64,000 nucleotides of DNA from Linum tenue (taxonomy: Eukaryota > Streptophyta > Magnoliopsida > Malpighiales > Linaceae), in the NCBI GenBank assembly GCA_946122785.1, contig CAMGYJ010000010.1:10329467-10393466 (forward strand), written 5' to 3'. Of the stretch, positions 1 to 10,464 are shown piece by piece. The translations under genes and the position numbers were made by a program. Each line of letters starts with the position of its first letter. Position 1 is the stretch's first letter. The notes beneath the pieces were generated by a model, which saw only the letters and a list, made by a program, of their open reading frames with translations, searched no databases and was not told where the DNA came from.

Positions 1-291
1 CTCAGTGCAATTGCTCATATGCTGGTGCATTCAGAAACCTCACTCATGGTGTTTTGCAATCATGATATCAGAGTACCGACGTCTGTCAGAGTCCCAACAT
101 CATAAGCAACCAAAATTGGATTAAACGTTTTCATTGACCTTTCACAAAGCGAACAAGGGCACATATTCAAAGGCCATTCCATCTACGTATTCTTCTCCCT
201 AATATCACTAAAAGGGGAAAAGGCCACAATGCAGAAGAGAAACAGATAACACTAGTCAGAATGGAGGTATAGGAAGAAAAAAAGAGTCGAC
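1..291. other. 3' flank and probable 3' UTR of the eEF1B gene
   Basis: There is no recognisable second gene here. The segment lies directly downstream (on the minus strand) of the TAA stop at 292-294, so the part nearest the stop should be the 3' UTR of the elongation factor gene. I see no transposon ends in it. Confidence 0.55.
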
Positions 292-1752
292 TTAGATTTT
301 GTTGAAGGCAGCAATGTCGCAGCTCTGGATGTATTCGTTGCGGGGCTCAACTGTGAGGTACTCGTCGATAAGTGTATCCACAGAGACATCGTCATCCACA
401 ATGGTCATCATAATCTGGAGCTTCTTGATTCCGTAACCAACAGCAACCAATTTTGCTGCAAGGAACTCATCATACACAAGATTACAACTTCGGGCAATGC
501 ATAAGAATAAATAAAAAAAGTGTAAACAACATATATTTGAATAATACAAAACGTACATGCTCCCCAGAAGAGACCAGGCATCTCGATGCTCCTCACTGCC
601 TCCTCCAACTTCTTCATGTCTGTCTCATCATCCCAAGGTTTCACATCCAACAGAACAGATGACTTCCCACCTACAGTAACCATTACAACGTTTCAGATTA
701 TCACAGCTGCTTAAACACAAGCCACCAAAAGTAAAGCTGAATGACATTCCTACTAACAGATAGATAAAGCTTACTTTCTTTCTTCTTGGTAGAAGACTTG
801 GCCTTCTCTCTCTCCTCCGCTGCCTTCTTGTCCTCTTCGGTCTCATCGCCAAAAAGATCCAAGTCGTCATCATCATCATCTCCAGCAGCAGCAGCAGCAG
901 GAGCAGCCTTTAGATGGATGGCCAAGAGTTAGGTTCGATCAAACTACCAACATTAACAAAATTCCAGCAAACTAAACCAGAGAGTAGAGCATTTATTTGC
1001 TCTCAATTCCAAATATGATCTGTGTTTGATAGAGCTTCATCGATGAAGCCATAACAACCTAACAACGCAGTATTCTGGTCAGCTAACTACCAAAATGAGT
1101 AATCGGAGTTCCTTCTAGTCTAATATGATCTAAGTATAACGAGACTAACACATCAGTGACCATTGGATCGAAAAAACAATCAGTGCTGAAGTAATGGCAG
1201 TAAACTAACACTAAAAGAGAACATGCCAACTAATCCACAGTTAGAATTGAACCGAAAACGTACCTCTTTAGCAGAGGCGGCGGCGCCACCAACTCCTACA
1301 CCAGCAGCCTTTCCTGGGAAGCTAGAAAACCCCACCAACTCACAAGACCCATCAGCCGACTAATCAATGCAAAAGGGTTTAAGAAAGCCACTAGACACTA
1401 ACATAAAAAAAGTTACGAGCTTTCACTCGAAAATCGATCGAATTACCCACCTCGAAGCAAGCTTTGAAGATACAGAGTTGTACCACTTGCAGACATTGGG
1501 GAAGGAATCGCCGGGAACACCATGAACAGCAGCATAAACCCTCACATCATCCTTGGTAAACTTGTCTCTGGGCGAACAACGAAGCAATTGGAATCAGTTG
1601 GCAAATATATACACAAATTCGAGGTTCACAGGAACAAAGATGAAACACGAGGGAAGTAATACTAACCCGGAGATGTAGGATTTTCCGGCGAGGAAGGCCT
1701 CGAGGGCTTTAAGACCACCCTCGGTGTGGAGATCTGAGAATGTGACCGCCAT
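292..1752 (-). CDS. EEF1B: Elongation factor 1-beta (eEF1B guanine-exchange subunit), six exons
   Basis: Cytosolic translation factor that exchanges GDP for GTP on eEF1A. Six exons on the minus strand (1667-1752, 1451-1567, 1264-1321, 775-907, 557-670, 292-455), all with GT-AG introns and matching phases, give 223 residues, the usual plant length. The N-terminal part (about residues 1-60, starting [10 protein letters not shown]) is the GST-C-like interaction domain. An Ala-rich hinge and an acidic stretch ([16 protein letters not shown]) follow. The C-terminal EF1-GNE exchange domain contains [18 protein letters not shown], the EMPGLFWGA segment, and ends [11 protein letters not shown]. The start codon at 1750-1752 sits in a good context (CCATGG). 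Nothing suggests truncation or frameshift. The exact plant paralogue name is uncertain because alpha/beta naming differs between authors. Confidence 0.96.
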
Positions 1753-1831
1753 GGATAATGAACTGGCTGAAGACTTTGAAGACGAGACTTAAAGATCGGG
1801 AAAGAGAAAATAGTTCAGTGGAGAAAAAAGG

Positions 1832-1839
1832 CTATATAT
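1832..1839 (-). promoter_or_regulatory. TATA box of eEF1B
   Basis: CTATATAT on the forward strand (ATATATAG on the coding strand) lies about 80 bp upstream of the start codon, leaving room for a TSS near 1800 and a short 5' UTR. Position and sequence fit a plant TATA box; there is no experimental support. Confidence 0.6.
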
Positions 1840-1849
1840 GGGGAAGCCA

Positions 1850-1858
1850 AAACCCTAA
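1850..1858. promoter_or_regulatory. Telo-box (AAACCCTAA) at the eEF1B promoter
   Basis: AAACCCTAA stands about 10 bp beyond the TATA box. Telo-boxes are known in promoters of plant translation-machinery genes such as eEF1A, where they support expression in cycling cells. Its function here is inferred from sequence and context. Confidence 0.5.
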
Positions 1859-1859
1859 T

Positions 1860-2560
1860 CTCGGAGTGCGCGGATATAATTCTATTTGCGAGCATTTCAA
1901 AAATAATTACTCAAAACTTATTGAATTCATTTATACCAAACGGTATGTAGGGGTTATTTGCTTGATGGATTTGGTGATGGATCATTCAACATTTGGTCAC
2001 TCGATTTATTCAAACGTGTCATGTTTAGTCACTAGAAATATTTACCTTCTTTTCATTTATGTTCTTTCTTTTGCTATTTCTTTCTTTTTCTCTTTTTTCG
2101 AGGGGGTATTAGAGAGTACAACACATACCACTTATCCTTAAATGAACAATGCTCTCCATTAAGAACTTTCCTCCAACACTACCTTCTCATTTCTAGCAAG
2201 AACCATGCAAAACCTAAATGAAGCTCAAAAGCGAGAACGACCTCCAAACAAGCTAGTGATGACAACCGTCCCATGAACTCTAGCATTTAGAGGTTGCCAC
2301 CATGTTGGAAAGACGATAGGGCTAAGTGTTGATGATTGTGCTCATCTTTTTCACCAAAAAGGTCCTGACCCCACTAGTCGAGAGTGAATGATTCATTCTT
2401 GGTTTTGCATGTTCATATCTTACCCCAGTGAGGACCTATGTTGCCCCGTCGTTTGTTCCTTGGACTTGAGTTCTATGCATGGTTGGTTGTAGTTGGTGAG
2501 TAGTCCGGTCGAGACTTGCATTGATTTGCCAATGAACTCGACTTAGTGATGCGATGCGTT
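1860..2560. other. Unassigned intergenic DNA
   Basis: No gene, terminal repeat or known domain recognised. One 127-codon open frame (1758-2141) crosses the eEF1B promoter and 5' UTR and has no protein-like features, so I treat it as chance. Confidence 0.5.
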
Positions 2561-2564
2561 TTGA

Positions 2565-4470
2565 CATGAGATCACGGTCCGTGCTTTCAGTTCACGACCG
2601 TGAACTGGGACCGTGATCTGAGCCCGATCTGGGTATAAAAGGAGGTTGATCTTAATGAGAAAAAAGGGAGGGACCTAGTGTGTAGAAACTTATTCTTCTT
2701 CTTCTTTAGATTTCTAGAGTGAGAAAGTGACGAACCAAAGAAGAGGAGAAGCTAGGGTTTCGTCTTCAAGCAAGGATTTGGGAATTCCTCCCCCAAAGGA
2801 GGATCTCTTCAACACAAGGAGCAAGACTAGCATCTCATTGATGGTTTTCCTTCTTCTCTCTTGTGTTTTCCCTTCTCCTAACATGGAGTAGTCCCTTCTT
2901 TCACTTGGGTGTTTGTAAACTCTAGCTACAATTATGTGAATGCTTGTATGGATTGAATGATTTGTGTGTGGATGTGCTTAATGTAAATGTGGAGGTATTT
3001 TCATGAAAGATTGTTTTGTGTGTTTTCCTATCAATCTATTTGCCATTCTAACCTAGGTAGATAGAAAAATCCCTTTCTTTGAAAGAGGCTTTCAAAGCTG
3101 GGTTTTTTTAGGCAATTCATTGTATCCTCTCTAGGTTAATGTAGGGCAACCCTCTTAGTTTGTATTAGCACCTAGGGTTAGTGTAATTGGCCGTCCAAAC
3201 TCCGATTCGAGGGTGAAGTCTTGGTAACCCTTAGTCGACAGGTCAAGAGAGTCACTTTGGTAGCTTGAATCGAACTCCCTCGAACTAGAGATTGAGAGAG
3301 TGGTGGCTTCAATCGATGTTGTCATATCTGTTTTGGGGCAATGAGACGAGAAAAGAAGAGAAGAAGATGTCTCGAGAGTGGAGACTTTATATGCATCAAG
3401 TGCACGAGCTCACATCACCAAGTACACCACCTGTTCGTGATTTGAGACTCCAACTTATCAATGAGAACCTCAACTTCAAATAATTTCTAGGATGGATCGA
3501 AGCTTATGACACCATTCATCTCACGCCGTGAAAGAAGCGCTTGTTGGGAGGAAACTCAACTAGTGGGTTTGCATTTCTTTCCCTATTTCTCTTCGGATGA
3601 GTAATTTTTGTGCTATGATGTTAGATTCAATAACTTGCCCTTTGTGAGATTTTGTGTTCTGACCGCTCTCTCCCCATAGAATGCACCACCTGCCCCGTCC
3701 AGCATCATTCACACCCAATCCGGTAACTTCGTTCTACTCTCTTTATCTTTCCTCCATTGAGGACAATATCCTGCTTCAGTGTGGGGGGTGTATTATTATG
3801 TATGTGTGTGAATGTTTGGTTGTATGTGTGTCCTTGGAGCCTAGTCGATTGTCCAAATTTCAAAAATTGAGGGCTCCAAGTACAGATATGTGCATGATCA
3901 TATGAACATTGTGGTTTTGTGATTGAGATGACCTATAATGATGACTTAGACGTACTGTAGAGTCGTGTAGGGTTCTCTTTTTCAACTGTTTGCTTACCAA
4001 CTGCGACTTGGATTGATCACTCATTTCTTATAGTTGTTTATGCATAGAGGTTAAGAAATCAAAATGTGAGATGGAGCATATAGGTAGCCATGTGAGGTTT
4101 GAGCTTGTTCGTTTCTTTCTTGTGCGATAGATCCCTCTTACCATGATGTGTAGCATTCACATTGCCAATAATTAGGAAGATGGAGGTATAAGATTAGCCC
4201 ACGACCAAATTGACTGTCATGGTGTGTCATAACCCTTAGTCAGCCCCTTGAGCCGTGTAAGTTTCTTTCTTTGTGTCTACAATGAAAAAGCACCCTTATG
4301 CATCTCTTAGAGGTTCCACAGAGTGGGTTTTGCGTGTTTTCTGTTGGACATAGAATGAGTGTTGGAGGCATTTCTTAAAAGTTGGCAGTGCTTGAAAAGA
4401 TAAAGAATGTGGCAAGAGTTGTGGTTCTCTAAAAGAAAAAAAGAATGGAAGCAAAATAGAGCCGCCACAA
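2565..4470 (+). mobile_element. LARD-like LTR element, copy A (deleted internally)
   Basis: 2565-3290 matches the LTR at 33840-38690 (reverse strand). It shares the palindromic ACGACCGTG-type motifs near 2570-2620, a TATA box (GGTATAAAAGG near 2634) and the block around CTAACCTAGGTAGATAG (about 3048). At about 3305 the sequence jumps straight into the 3' internal region, matching copy B at 9380-9500, including the codons for MLSYLFWGNE. The conserved GCGCTTGTTGGGAGG block (about 3537) and GAGGACAATATC...GTGTGGGGGG (3756-3786) follow, then a 3' segment matching copy B to about 4410. No primer binding site or full ORF remains, so this is an internal-deletion derivative. Confidence 0.7.
3292..3483 (+). 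pseudogene. Fragment of the LARD-family ORF (3' end), copy A
   Basis: Open frame of 63 codons whose start resembles copies B (9384-9420) and C (40505-40545), with the shared pattern S-M-L/M-x-Y-x-x-W-G. It is only the tail of a longer ancestral frame, fused by deletion to LTR sequence. Function unknown. Confidence 0.5.
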
Positions 4471-4689
4471 AATTTTAATGATGCTCATAAAGCAGTGTTC
4501 TTAGTAGACTGGCTTGTAAATATTAACATATTGTTACCTCCTGCACTCTTGTGCTCTACAGAATTTGGCCTATACATAATAACAGAGAGAAAATAATTGG
4601 TTTCAATGAATTTGGCCAATGCAGAATAACAGAGAGAAAGTGATATTTTGCCACATTTTAGGTCCTAAAAGATAAAGGGAGGCCTAGGT

Positions 4690-5180
4690 GCAAGTTTAAA
4701 GTCATTCGGGGATCACATGGCGGTTCGTAGGAAGAAACTCGAGCATGGCCAGAAGGAACACCATCGAGTTCCTCTTAAGATCAAGTTTTGAGGGACGACA
4801 CTCGATCGAGTCTTCCATAGACGAGGTCGAGTTTGGGCTGATGAAGACAAAAAGTCGGTCGAGCCAAAGAACAAAACTCGAACGATTTTTCCACTGATGA
4901 GGCCGAGTTTTGACTGTCGTGTTGAATCCCGAAGACAGTAGAATTTAAGTGAAACACAGCGCATAAGGCAAACCTAGGTTGGGAGAAAACTCAGGCAAGG
5001 AACTTGACTGAGTTCTGCCCAGCTGCGAGATTAAATTTCAATTTCGGGTTCTTTTCAAGGTATCTGATTTTTTACAACAAAACCGAGTTCTAGAGAGAGA
5101 AAGTGACAAAGAACAAGACCTAGGAGCAATTTGGTGCTGATTTCTCACAATTGAAGCCAAGATATTGTCCCAAGGGGTGA
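4690..5180 (+). mobile_element. LARD LTR fragment, copy F, with ACTCGATCGAG-type palindromes
   Basis: 4720-5030 contains repeated ACTCGATCGAGT-like motifs, followed by TTCTAGAGAGAGAAAGTGAC (about 5088), which matches the block downstream of the TATA box in other copies (TCTAGAGTGAGAAAGTG in A and D). It may be the continuation of copy A's 3' LTR or a separate fragment. Boundaries are approximate. Confidence 0.5.
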
Positions 5181-5189
5181 AGATTTAGC

Positions 5190-6149
5190 TTACCAGTTCG
5201 CAGAGCGGGAGCGAGAGCGAGAGCGGGAGGGGGAGCGCGAAAGCGTCAATTATTTGAGAATTGAATTTTCAGAGCGCGATGAGAGCGTCAATAATAATAT
5301 TATTTATAATGAAATGTTATATAAAATTTCAAATTATTATAGTAGTAATTAATGCAAATATACACATTGAGAAATAATTAAGTCCATTTTTTAATGAGAA
5401 TCTCATGTAAGTTTTTGATAATATTGCAAACACACAAATTTTCTATTTCTAATGATATTTATTCTGTAACTATATTTAGTTTGGGTCTAACACACCAGAT
5501 TACGTTTATTTCAGCTGGGCTAAGCTCTATTTGGGCTGTCACAAATTAATAAACCGGCCATTTTAATTGATTCTAGCCTGTTTTGTAGTTGTTTTAAGCC
5601 TAGCCCACTAAAAAAGCTAGTAAGTAGAGAAAAGAAATAGAGAGCCACACAATCTCTCCCATCTCATTCGTCTTATCCTTATCTGTTCCCTCTTTTTGAT
5701 AAGGCCTTCTTTCTTCTCTCTTCTGCAAATCCAAATCCCTAAACTCATTTGCAGAGGCAATTGGTTTTTGAGTTAGGTTGTTGTACTACCACTTTCACCG
5801 CTATCCAATCTATTGTAATCAGCTTTAACTTTCTGGTAGAGTTTGAAGAAGAGTTTGAAGAAGAGTTTGAAGAGTTTGAAGAAGAGCTTTAAAGAAGAGC
5901 TTGAAGAAGAGTTTGAAGAAGAGCTTTAACCGAAGAAGGTTCTGGTAGAGATCCCAAGAGGACTAAATCGAGGAAGGTTCTGCATCACCGAAATTGCCGT
6001 CTTGTGTCGATTGGAAAGGGAGAGCAGAAGACTTACTTGAGTTTCTAAAAAGAACGCGCTCCCAAAACCGAAGTTCGCGCTCCCCCAGAAAATAATTCGC
6101 GATTTATTCACGAATTCCAGAAAATCCGCGTTTTGACAGATTAGAGGGG
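5190..6149. mobile_element. Probable unclassified element with GC-rich ends
   Basis: The left side (5196-5250) has repeated GAGCGGGAGCG and GGGGGAGCGCGAA. The right side (6050-6095) has the inverted form TTCGCGCTCCCCC. The interior is AT-rich, then a transcript-like TC-rich stretch. The inverted GC-rich motif at both ends suggests a transposon, but I could not define termini or a target duplication. No ORF of interest. Confidence 0.35.
5835..5935. repeat. GAAGAAGAGTTT tandem repeat
   Basis: Roughly seven imperfect copies of a 12 bp unit GAAGAAGAGTTT, some with GCTTTA endings. It is a low-complexity array with no evidence of coding use. Confidence 0.8.
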
Positions 6150-6154
6150 GAGCG

Positions 6155-6514
6155 TGTGAGAACCCTGCTTCTAGGGATTCTCGATACTGATCTTCAGCAC
6201 TCGAGACAATTAGGAATTTAGGGTTTGAGAGAAAGAATTAGGGATTTAGATGAGAAAGAATAGAATTGGGAATCGGCCGAGGCCTTGGACTAGGATGAGA
6301 TGAGAAATTAGGAGTTGAGAGGAATTAGGTTTAGAAGGATACTTTGCTTAATATTCTTCCTGATTGATTATGACGGAAATCCAAAGTACATATATATAGG
6401 AAATACTGGAAAACCGTAATGATTAACCTAATTGGACTAAATCTCTACTAACCATAATAATAATTATCCTACCTAATATAATAATAGAAACTCCAAATAA
6501 ATGTATTTCTCATA
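6155..6514. mobile_element. Solo LTR (360 bp) with 5 bp target duplication GAGCG
   Basis: Begins TGTGAGAACC and ends TTTCTCATA (expected CA end changed by one base). It is flanked by GAGCG at 6150-6154 and again at 6515-6519. The interior contains GATTTAGATGAG and a TTTCTCA end, resembling the LTR of the gag-only element at 60126-60508 in the same forward sense. A solo LTR left by unequal recombination is the simplest reading. Confidence 0.65.
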
Positions 6515-6556
6515 GAGCGTGAGGGTGAAGTTGACGAATTGTGTGACCTAAGTGAA

Positions 6557-6615
6557 GATTGACATCCTAGAGCAGATTATATACATCTCCATGAGTATGG
6601 CTATTTTGTATTAGG

Positions 6616-6672
<57 letters not shown>

Positions 6673-6793
6673 ATGGAGTAAACTTCCTTCTCACTTGGGT
6701 ATGAAGAATCGTAGTTCCATGTGTTAGGGATCTTGATTGACATCCTAGAGCATATTATATACATCTCCATGAGTATGGCTACTTTGTATTAGG

Positions 6794-6846
<53 letters not shown>

Positions 6847-6914
6847 GGAGTAAACTTCCTTCTCACTTGGGTATGAAGAATCCTAGTTCCATGTGTTAGG
6901 GATCTTGGTTGTAA
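6557..6914. repeat. Tandem duplication, 179 bp period, each copy with a (CT)n tract
   Basis: The unit starting GATTGACATCCTAGAGCA at 6557 recurs at 6736. Each copy carries a CT microsatellite (about 6619-6673 and 6800-6844) and the downstream TATGGAGTAAACTTCC block. The copies differ by a few substitutions and in CT length, so this is a recent local duplication within the presumed 5' LTR or leader of copy B. Confidence 0.9.
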
Positions 6915-7541
6915 TGACTTTTGGATGTTATACTAGTTGGTTTTAATCAATTGAAGCATGATTTGTTGAGTCAATTTAATCTTGATCACATTCTCTTGAT
7001 TTCTGCTTTAACCTATGATAGATAGAACCTTATTAGGTTAAGAAAGTTTCTTCAATTGATAGTAGTGAATTGATTGTGCGAGAGTTAGTCAATTTACTGC
7101 TTTGTACTGGAATTTATTCCAAGTAGTGAAAATCTATGTAAATTGCTTTATCATTATGTTCCAGTGAAGGTTAGTCGTCTGCCGCACATTGTGTCTAAGA
7201 GGGCTTGGTCATGTTAAGAGATTCCAAACTATTTTCGCATCTTCCACAATTTAATCTACAGTAAAATAACCAAAGGAAATTACAATTTGGACCTAATTGA
7301 GGAGCTATGGGGCATACCAGAGTGACTCTTCTTGCTCTTGAAAACGGAAAATTTACCTGCTTTCTTTGCTACTTTGCTTTCTGCATTTTCACCATAATTT
7401 GACTGCTAGATAATAAACATTCATGGAGTAAACAGTATACCTAGAACCCGGGTTGATAATTAAACCGAACCCTCTTTACTGCAGTCTTCCGCAGTGGTTA
7501 TACTTGGCCATTGTGGAAGTGTTGTGTTTTTATGAGTAAAG

Positions 7542-7560
7542 TTTTTGGCGTCATTGGACT
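7542..7560 (+). other. Degenerate primer binding site, copy B
   Basis: TTTTTGGCGTCATTGGAC resembles the tRNA-Asp-type site TGGCGCCGTTGCCGGGGA known from plant Tat/Athila elements. It has several mismatches, and its placement between the LTR and leader is the main support. Confidence 0.45.
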
Positions 7561-7695
7561 TTCTAGATTATTAGGAAATGCAGAAGTTTGTTAATTTAGC
7601 TTTTCTTTCCCTTTTTCTCTTTATTTTCCACCCTTGCTTTTCACTTGGGTGTTTTATTTTTTTTTGGTGCAAATTTGAATCATGGATCTTCAATT

Positions 7696-8361
7696 TAGGG
7701 ATGGCAACATAATTCGAATCCACGGGTATCCTACCGAGCCAAGCCGGTCAACGCGGATAAAACCCATATTGACGGATTATGGCCCGGGTTCGAGTTTAAA
7801 CCCATTTATTATTTTGAGGGTGGGTTGGATTCGGGTTTAGCAATATCCAACCCGCTCCAACGCGTACTCGTCCCCAACCACGAATGCCTTACCCACTTCC
7901 CATGGGGAATTTCCCCATACTAATCTTCCTTAAGCAACTAATCTTCCTTATGTTTGTGGAGACATGTCTAATTTGTTTTTCCTAATTTTGTAGAATGAAG
8001 TTGATATTATGTAGTGGAGAGTGAAGAAGCTTAGTTGACAAGGAGGAAGAAGCTTTCAATTAATCATGTTGTTTATAGATGTTTATCTTTAATGTCGAAC
8101 AATTTGTATGTATACTTTGTGGTTTGCTTGTATGCTTTAGAATGGTGTTTTTTGTTTAGATCATTTTTATAGGGAGAATGGTGTTAGACTTTAATTTCCG
8201 TAGGAACTTATTATAGTTCATTTTTTATCACATAACCCTGCGGATACCCAGCGGGCTGGGTTGGGTTTGAGTTTTACCCCAAATTTTCTTGGTGGATATA
8301 CCCATGGGTTTGGGTTCGTGTTTGGAAAAACCCAATCCAACCCAACCCATTGTCATCCCTA
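7696..8361. mobile_element. Small hAT-like element with GGGTTGGGTT-rich ends, 666 bp
   Basis: Ends are TAGGGATGGCAA and TTGTCATCCCTA, inverted with one mismatch. Subterminal stretches are rich in CCCAACCC / GGGTTGGG and CGGGTT. It splits copy B between its leader and ORF, since the sequence on each side continues the alignment with copy C. No transposase. I could not find a convincing 8 bp duplication, so the hAT assignment is provisional. Confidence 0.55.
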
Positions 8362-8369
8362 ATCCTAAC

Positions 8370-9180
8370 GGCTTCTCCAACCATTGGGGGTATCAACCAC
8401 CATCTGAATGGTATTACCTCGAGACTTCCTCAAGCAAACAAGGAGGAAAAGACTGCGGATTAAGATTTTATTACCAACTCCATACTATGAAGAACAATCA
8501 AACCACTTGGCATTTCAAGAACAATCTCCTTATCAAGAAGGACTCCTCCCCACAACCAGAGGGGCCATCAGAGCTGGAGTTAGCCATGGCGTCCTTCACG
8601 AGCAATTTAGTAGAGCCATGCTACAGTCCATTTCTAGATCCGAACATTCAATTGAAGCTTCTCGTGGAGCAGATTGCTCGGGATGCCGAGAAATCCTTCT
8701 CTGGGATGAACCTTCTAATCCAAGTCATTGCTCCTCCTGACCCTTTATTTCTCCACGAAACGGAGAAGGCTGTTCACAGCTCAGTGAAGCAAATAGAGTG
8801 GGTTAACCAAGTTCTTGCACAACTTTCTCAAGATCACCTTTCTGCTACCATCAGGAACAGGAGGAGAATGAAGAAGGCTATGAGGACATTGTGGAGCAAC
8901 CGGAATTTTCATAATGAAATACAGTGATGATCATGATCAGAAATGTTCTGCTGTAGCTGATCACACCTTTTCACATTGCACCTCCAGCCTTGAAGAGATG
9001 AGCTTGAGTGAGGAGATGCAAGCTGATCTTATTGAGACCTTGCATGGCGACTTGCTCTCTAATCTTTGTTGGAAGAAGAAGACCGAGAAAGGGTGAGCGA
9101 AGAAGTTCTGGAGGATGAGGAAGAAAGGCACGATGAGGAGATTCTTGATCTTTTCCAAGGGGAGGAACCACATTCATAAG
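8370..9180 (+). pseudogene. LARD-family ORF of unknown function, copy B
   Basis: From about 8370 the frame reads WGYQPPSEWYYLETS, then FYYQL, then an acidic ELELAMASF segment, and continues to a stop at 8925-8927. It aligns by eye with copy C (RGYRPP...YLGTS, GSGFYYQLPFPEDQP, SKLELAMKVF). Further matching codons occur in other frames to about 9170, showing frameshifts. I recognise no enzymatic domain and no zinc knuckle. It may descend from a gag-like protein, but that is a guess. Confidence 0.55.
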
Positions 9181-9232
9181 AAGGAAGGGGATTGAGAAAG
9201 CAATTGGCGTACAGGTTGAGGACGAAGTTGAG

Positions 9233-9457
9233 ATGGAAGAAGCTTGCATCGGCCCTATGTTACATGTGATATCTCCAACAAACTTTGAGGAGTTGTTTGG
9301 CAATGACTTGTTTGCAATGTCTCTTTGTCAGACCAAGGCCACATCGTCATCGATCCCTCTTGGTGGACACGATAGTGGTCCATCGATGTTGTCATATATG
9401 ATTTGGGGAAATGACACGAGCTCAGATCACTTGCTACACCACCTGCTCGTGACTTGA
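9233..9457 (+). pseudogene. LARD-family ORF 3' end, copy B
   Basis: Open 74-codon stretch containing IPLGGHDSGPSMLSYMIWGN, matched in copy C by ISLGGYDGGKSMMHYMVWG and in copy A by MLSYLFWGNE. Conservation in three copies suggests a once-coding C-terminus. No known motif. Confidence 0.5.
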
Positions 9458-10464
9458 GACTCCACTTCATCGATGAGAAACTTAACTTCAAAGAGGTTCT
9501 AGGATGGACCGAAGCTTGAGAGCCATAGTTTGGATCATGACGTGAAAGAAGCGCTTGTTGGGAGGCAACCCAACCAATCAGTTTGCATTTTCCCCCCTAT
9601 TTCTCTTCGGTTGAGTAAGTTTTGTGCTATGATTTTAGAGTCAATAACTCATACTTTGCGAGATTTTTGTGGTTTCCGAACACTCTCTCCCCCTAGAATG
9701 CACCACCTGCCCCATCCACCATCATTCACACCCAATCCGGTAACTTTGTTTTACCCTCATATTTTCTCCATTGAGGACAATGTTGTGCTTAAGTGTGGGG
9801 GATGTATCATTATGTATGTGTGTGAATGTTTGGGTGTATGAGTGTGCCTTGAGCCTAGCCCACTTTCCAAATTTCAAAATTTGAGGGCTCCAAGTACAGA
9901 TATGTGCATGATCATATGAAAACTATGGTTTTGTGTAGTGAATTGAATGGCTGCTAGCATTAATGCATGAATGACTTGTTTGTGATTGAGATGACCTATA
10001 ATGATGACTGAGACGTACTGTAGATTCGTGTAGGGTTTAGTTTTTCAACTGTTTGCTTACCAACTACTACTTGGATTGATCACTCATTTCTTATAGTCGT
10101 TTGGGCATGGTTAAGGAATCATAATGAGATATAGAGCATATAGGTAGCCATGCGAGGTTTGAGCTTGTTCGTTTCTTTCTTGTGCGATAGATCCAACTTA
10201 CCATGATGTGTAGCATTCACGTTGCCACTAATTAGGAAGATGGAGGTATAGGATTAGCCTACGACCAAATTGATTGTCCTGGGGTGTCATACCCCTTAGC
10301 CATCCCCTTTGAGCTGTGTAAGTTTCTTTCTTTGTGTTTAAAATAAAAAATTACCCTTGTGCATCTCTTAGAGGTTCCAGAGAGTGTCTGTAGCATGTTT
10401 TCTGCTGGTAATAACGTGAGTGTTGGAGGCAGTTCTTAAAAGTTGGGCATGTGCTTGAAAAGAT

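Larger units (their letters stand above)
6520..10464 (+). mobile_element. LARD-like LTR element, copy B (host of a hAT-like insertion)
   Basis: Order on the plus strand: a 5' LTR-like stretch to about 7540, a degenerate primer binding site, a leader, a 666 bp insertion (7696-8361), the family ORF (8370-9180 and 9233-9457), GCGCTTGTTGGGAGGCAACC (about 9551), ATTGAGGACAATG...GTGTGGGGG (9770-9803), and a 3' region matching copy A. It is cut at about 10464 by a LINE. No reverse transcriptase or integrase is present, so the element is non-autonomous. The left boundary is uncertain. Confidence 0.65.

Noticed and set aside
1758..2141. 127-codon open frame on the plus strand upstream of eEF1B
   Set aside because: Overlaps the eEF1B 5' UTR, TATA box and telo-box; no domain, low-complexity C-terminus of Phe/Ser, no upstream promoter.
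6567..6770. Open frame with Glu-Arg repeats
   Set aside because: Antisense of a CT microsatellite.
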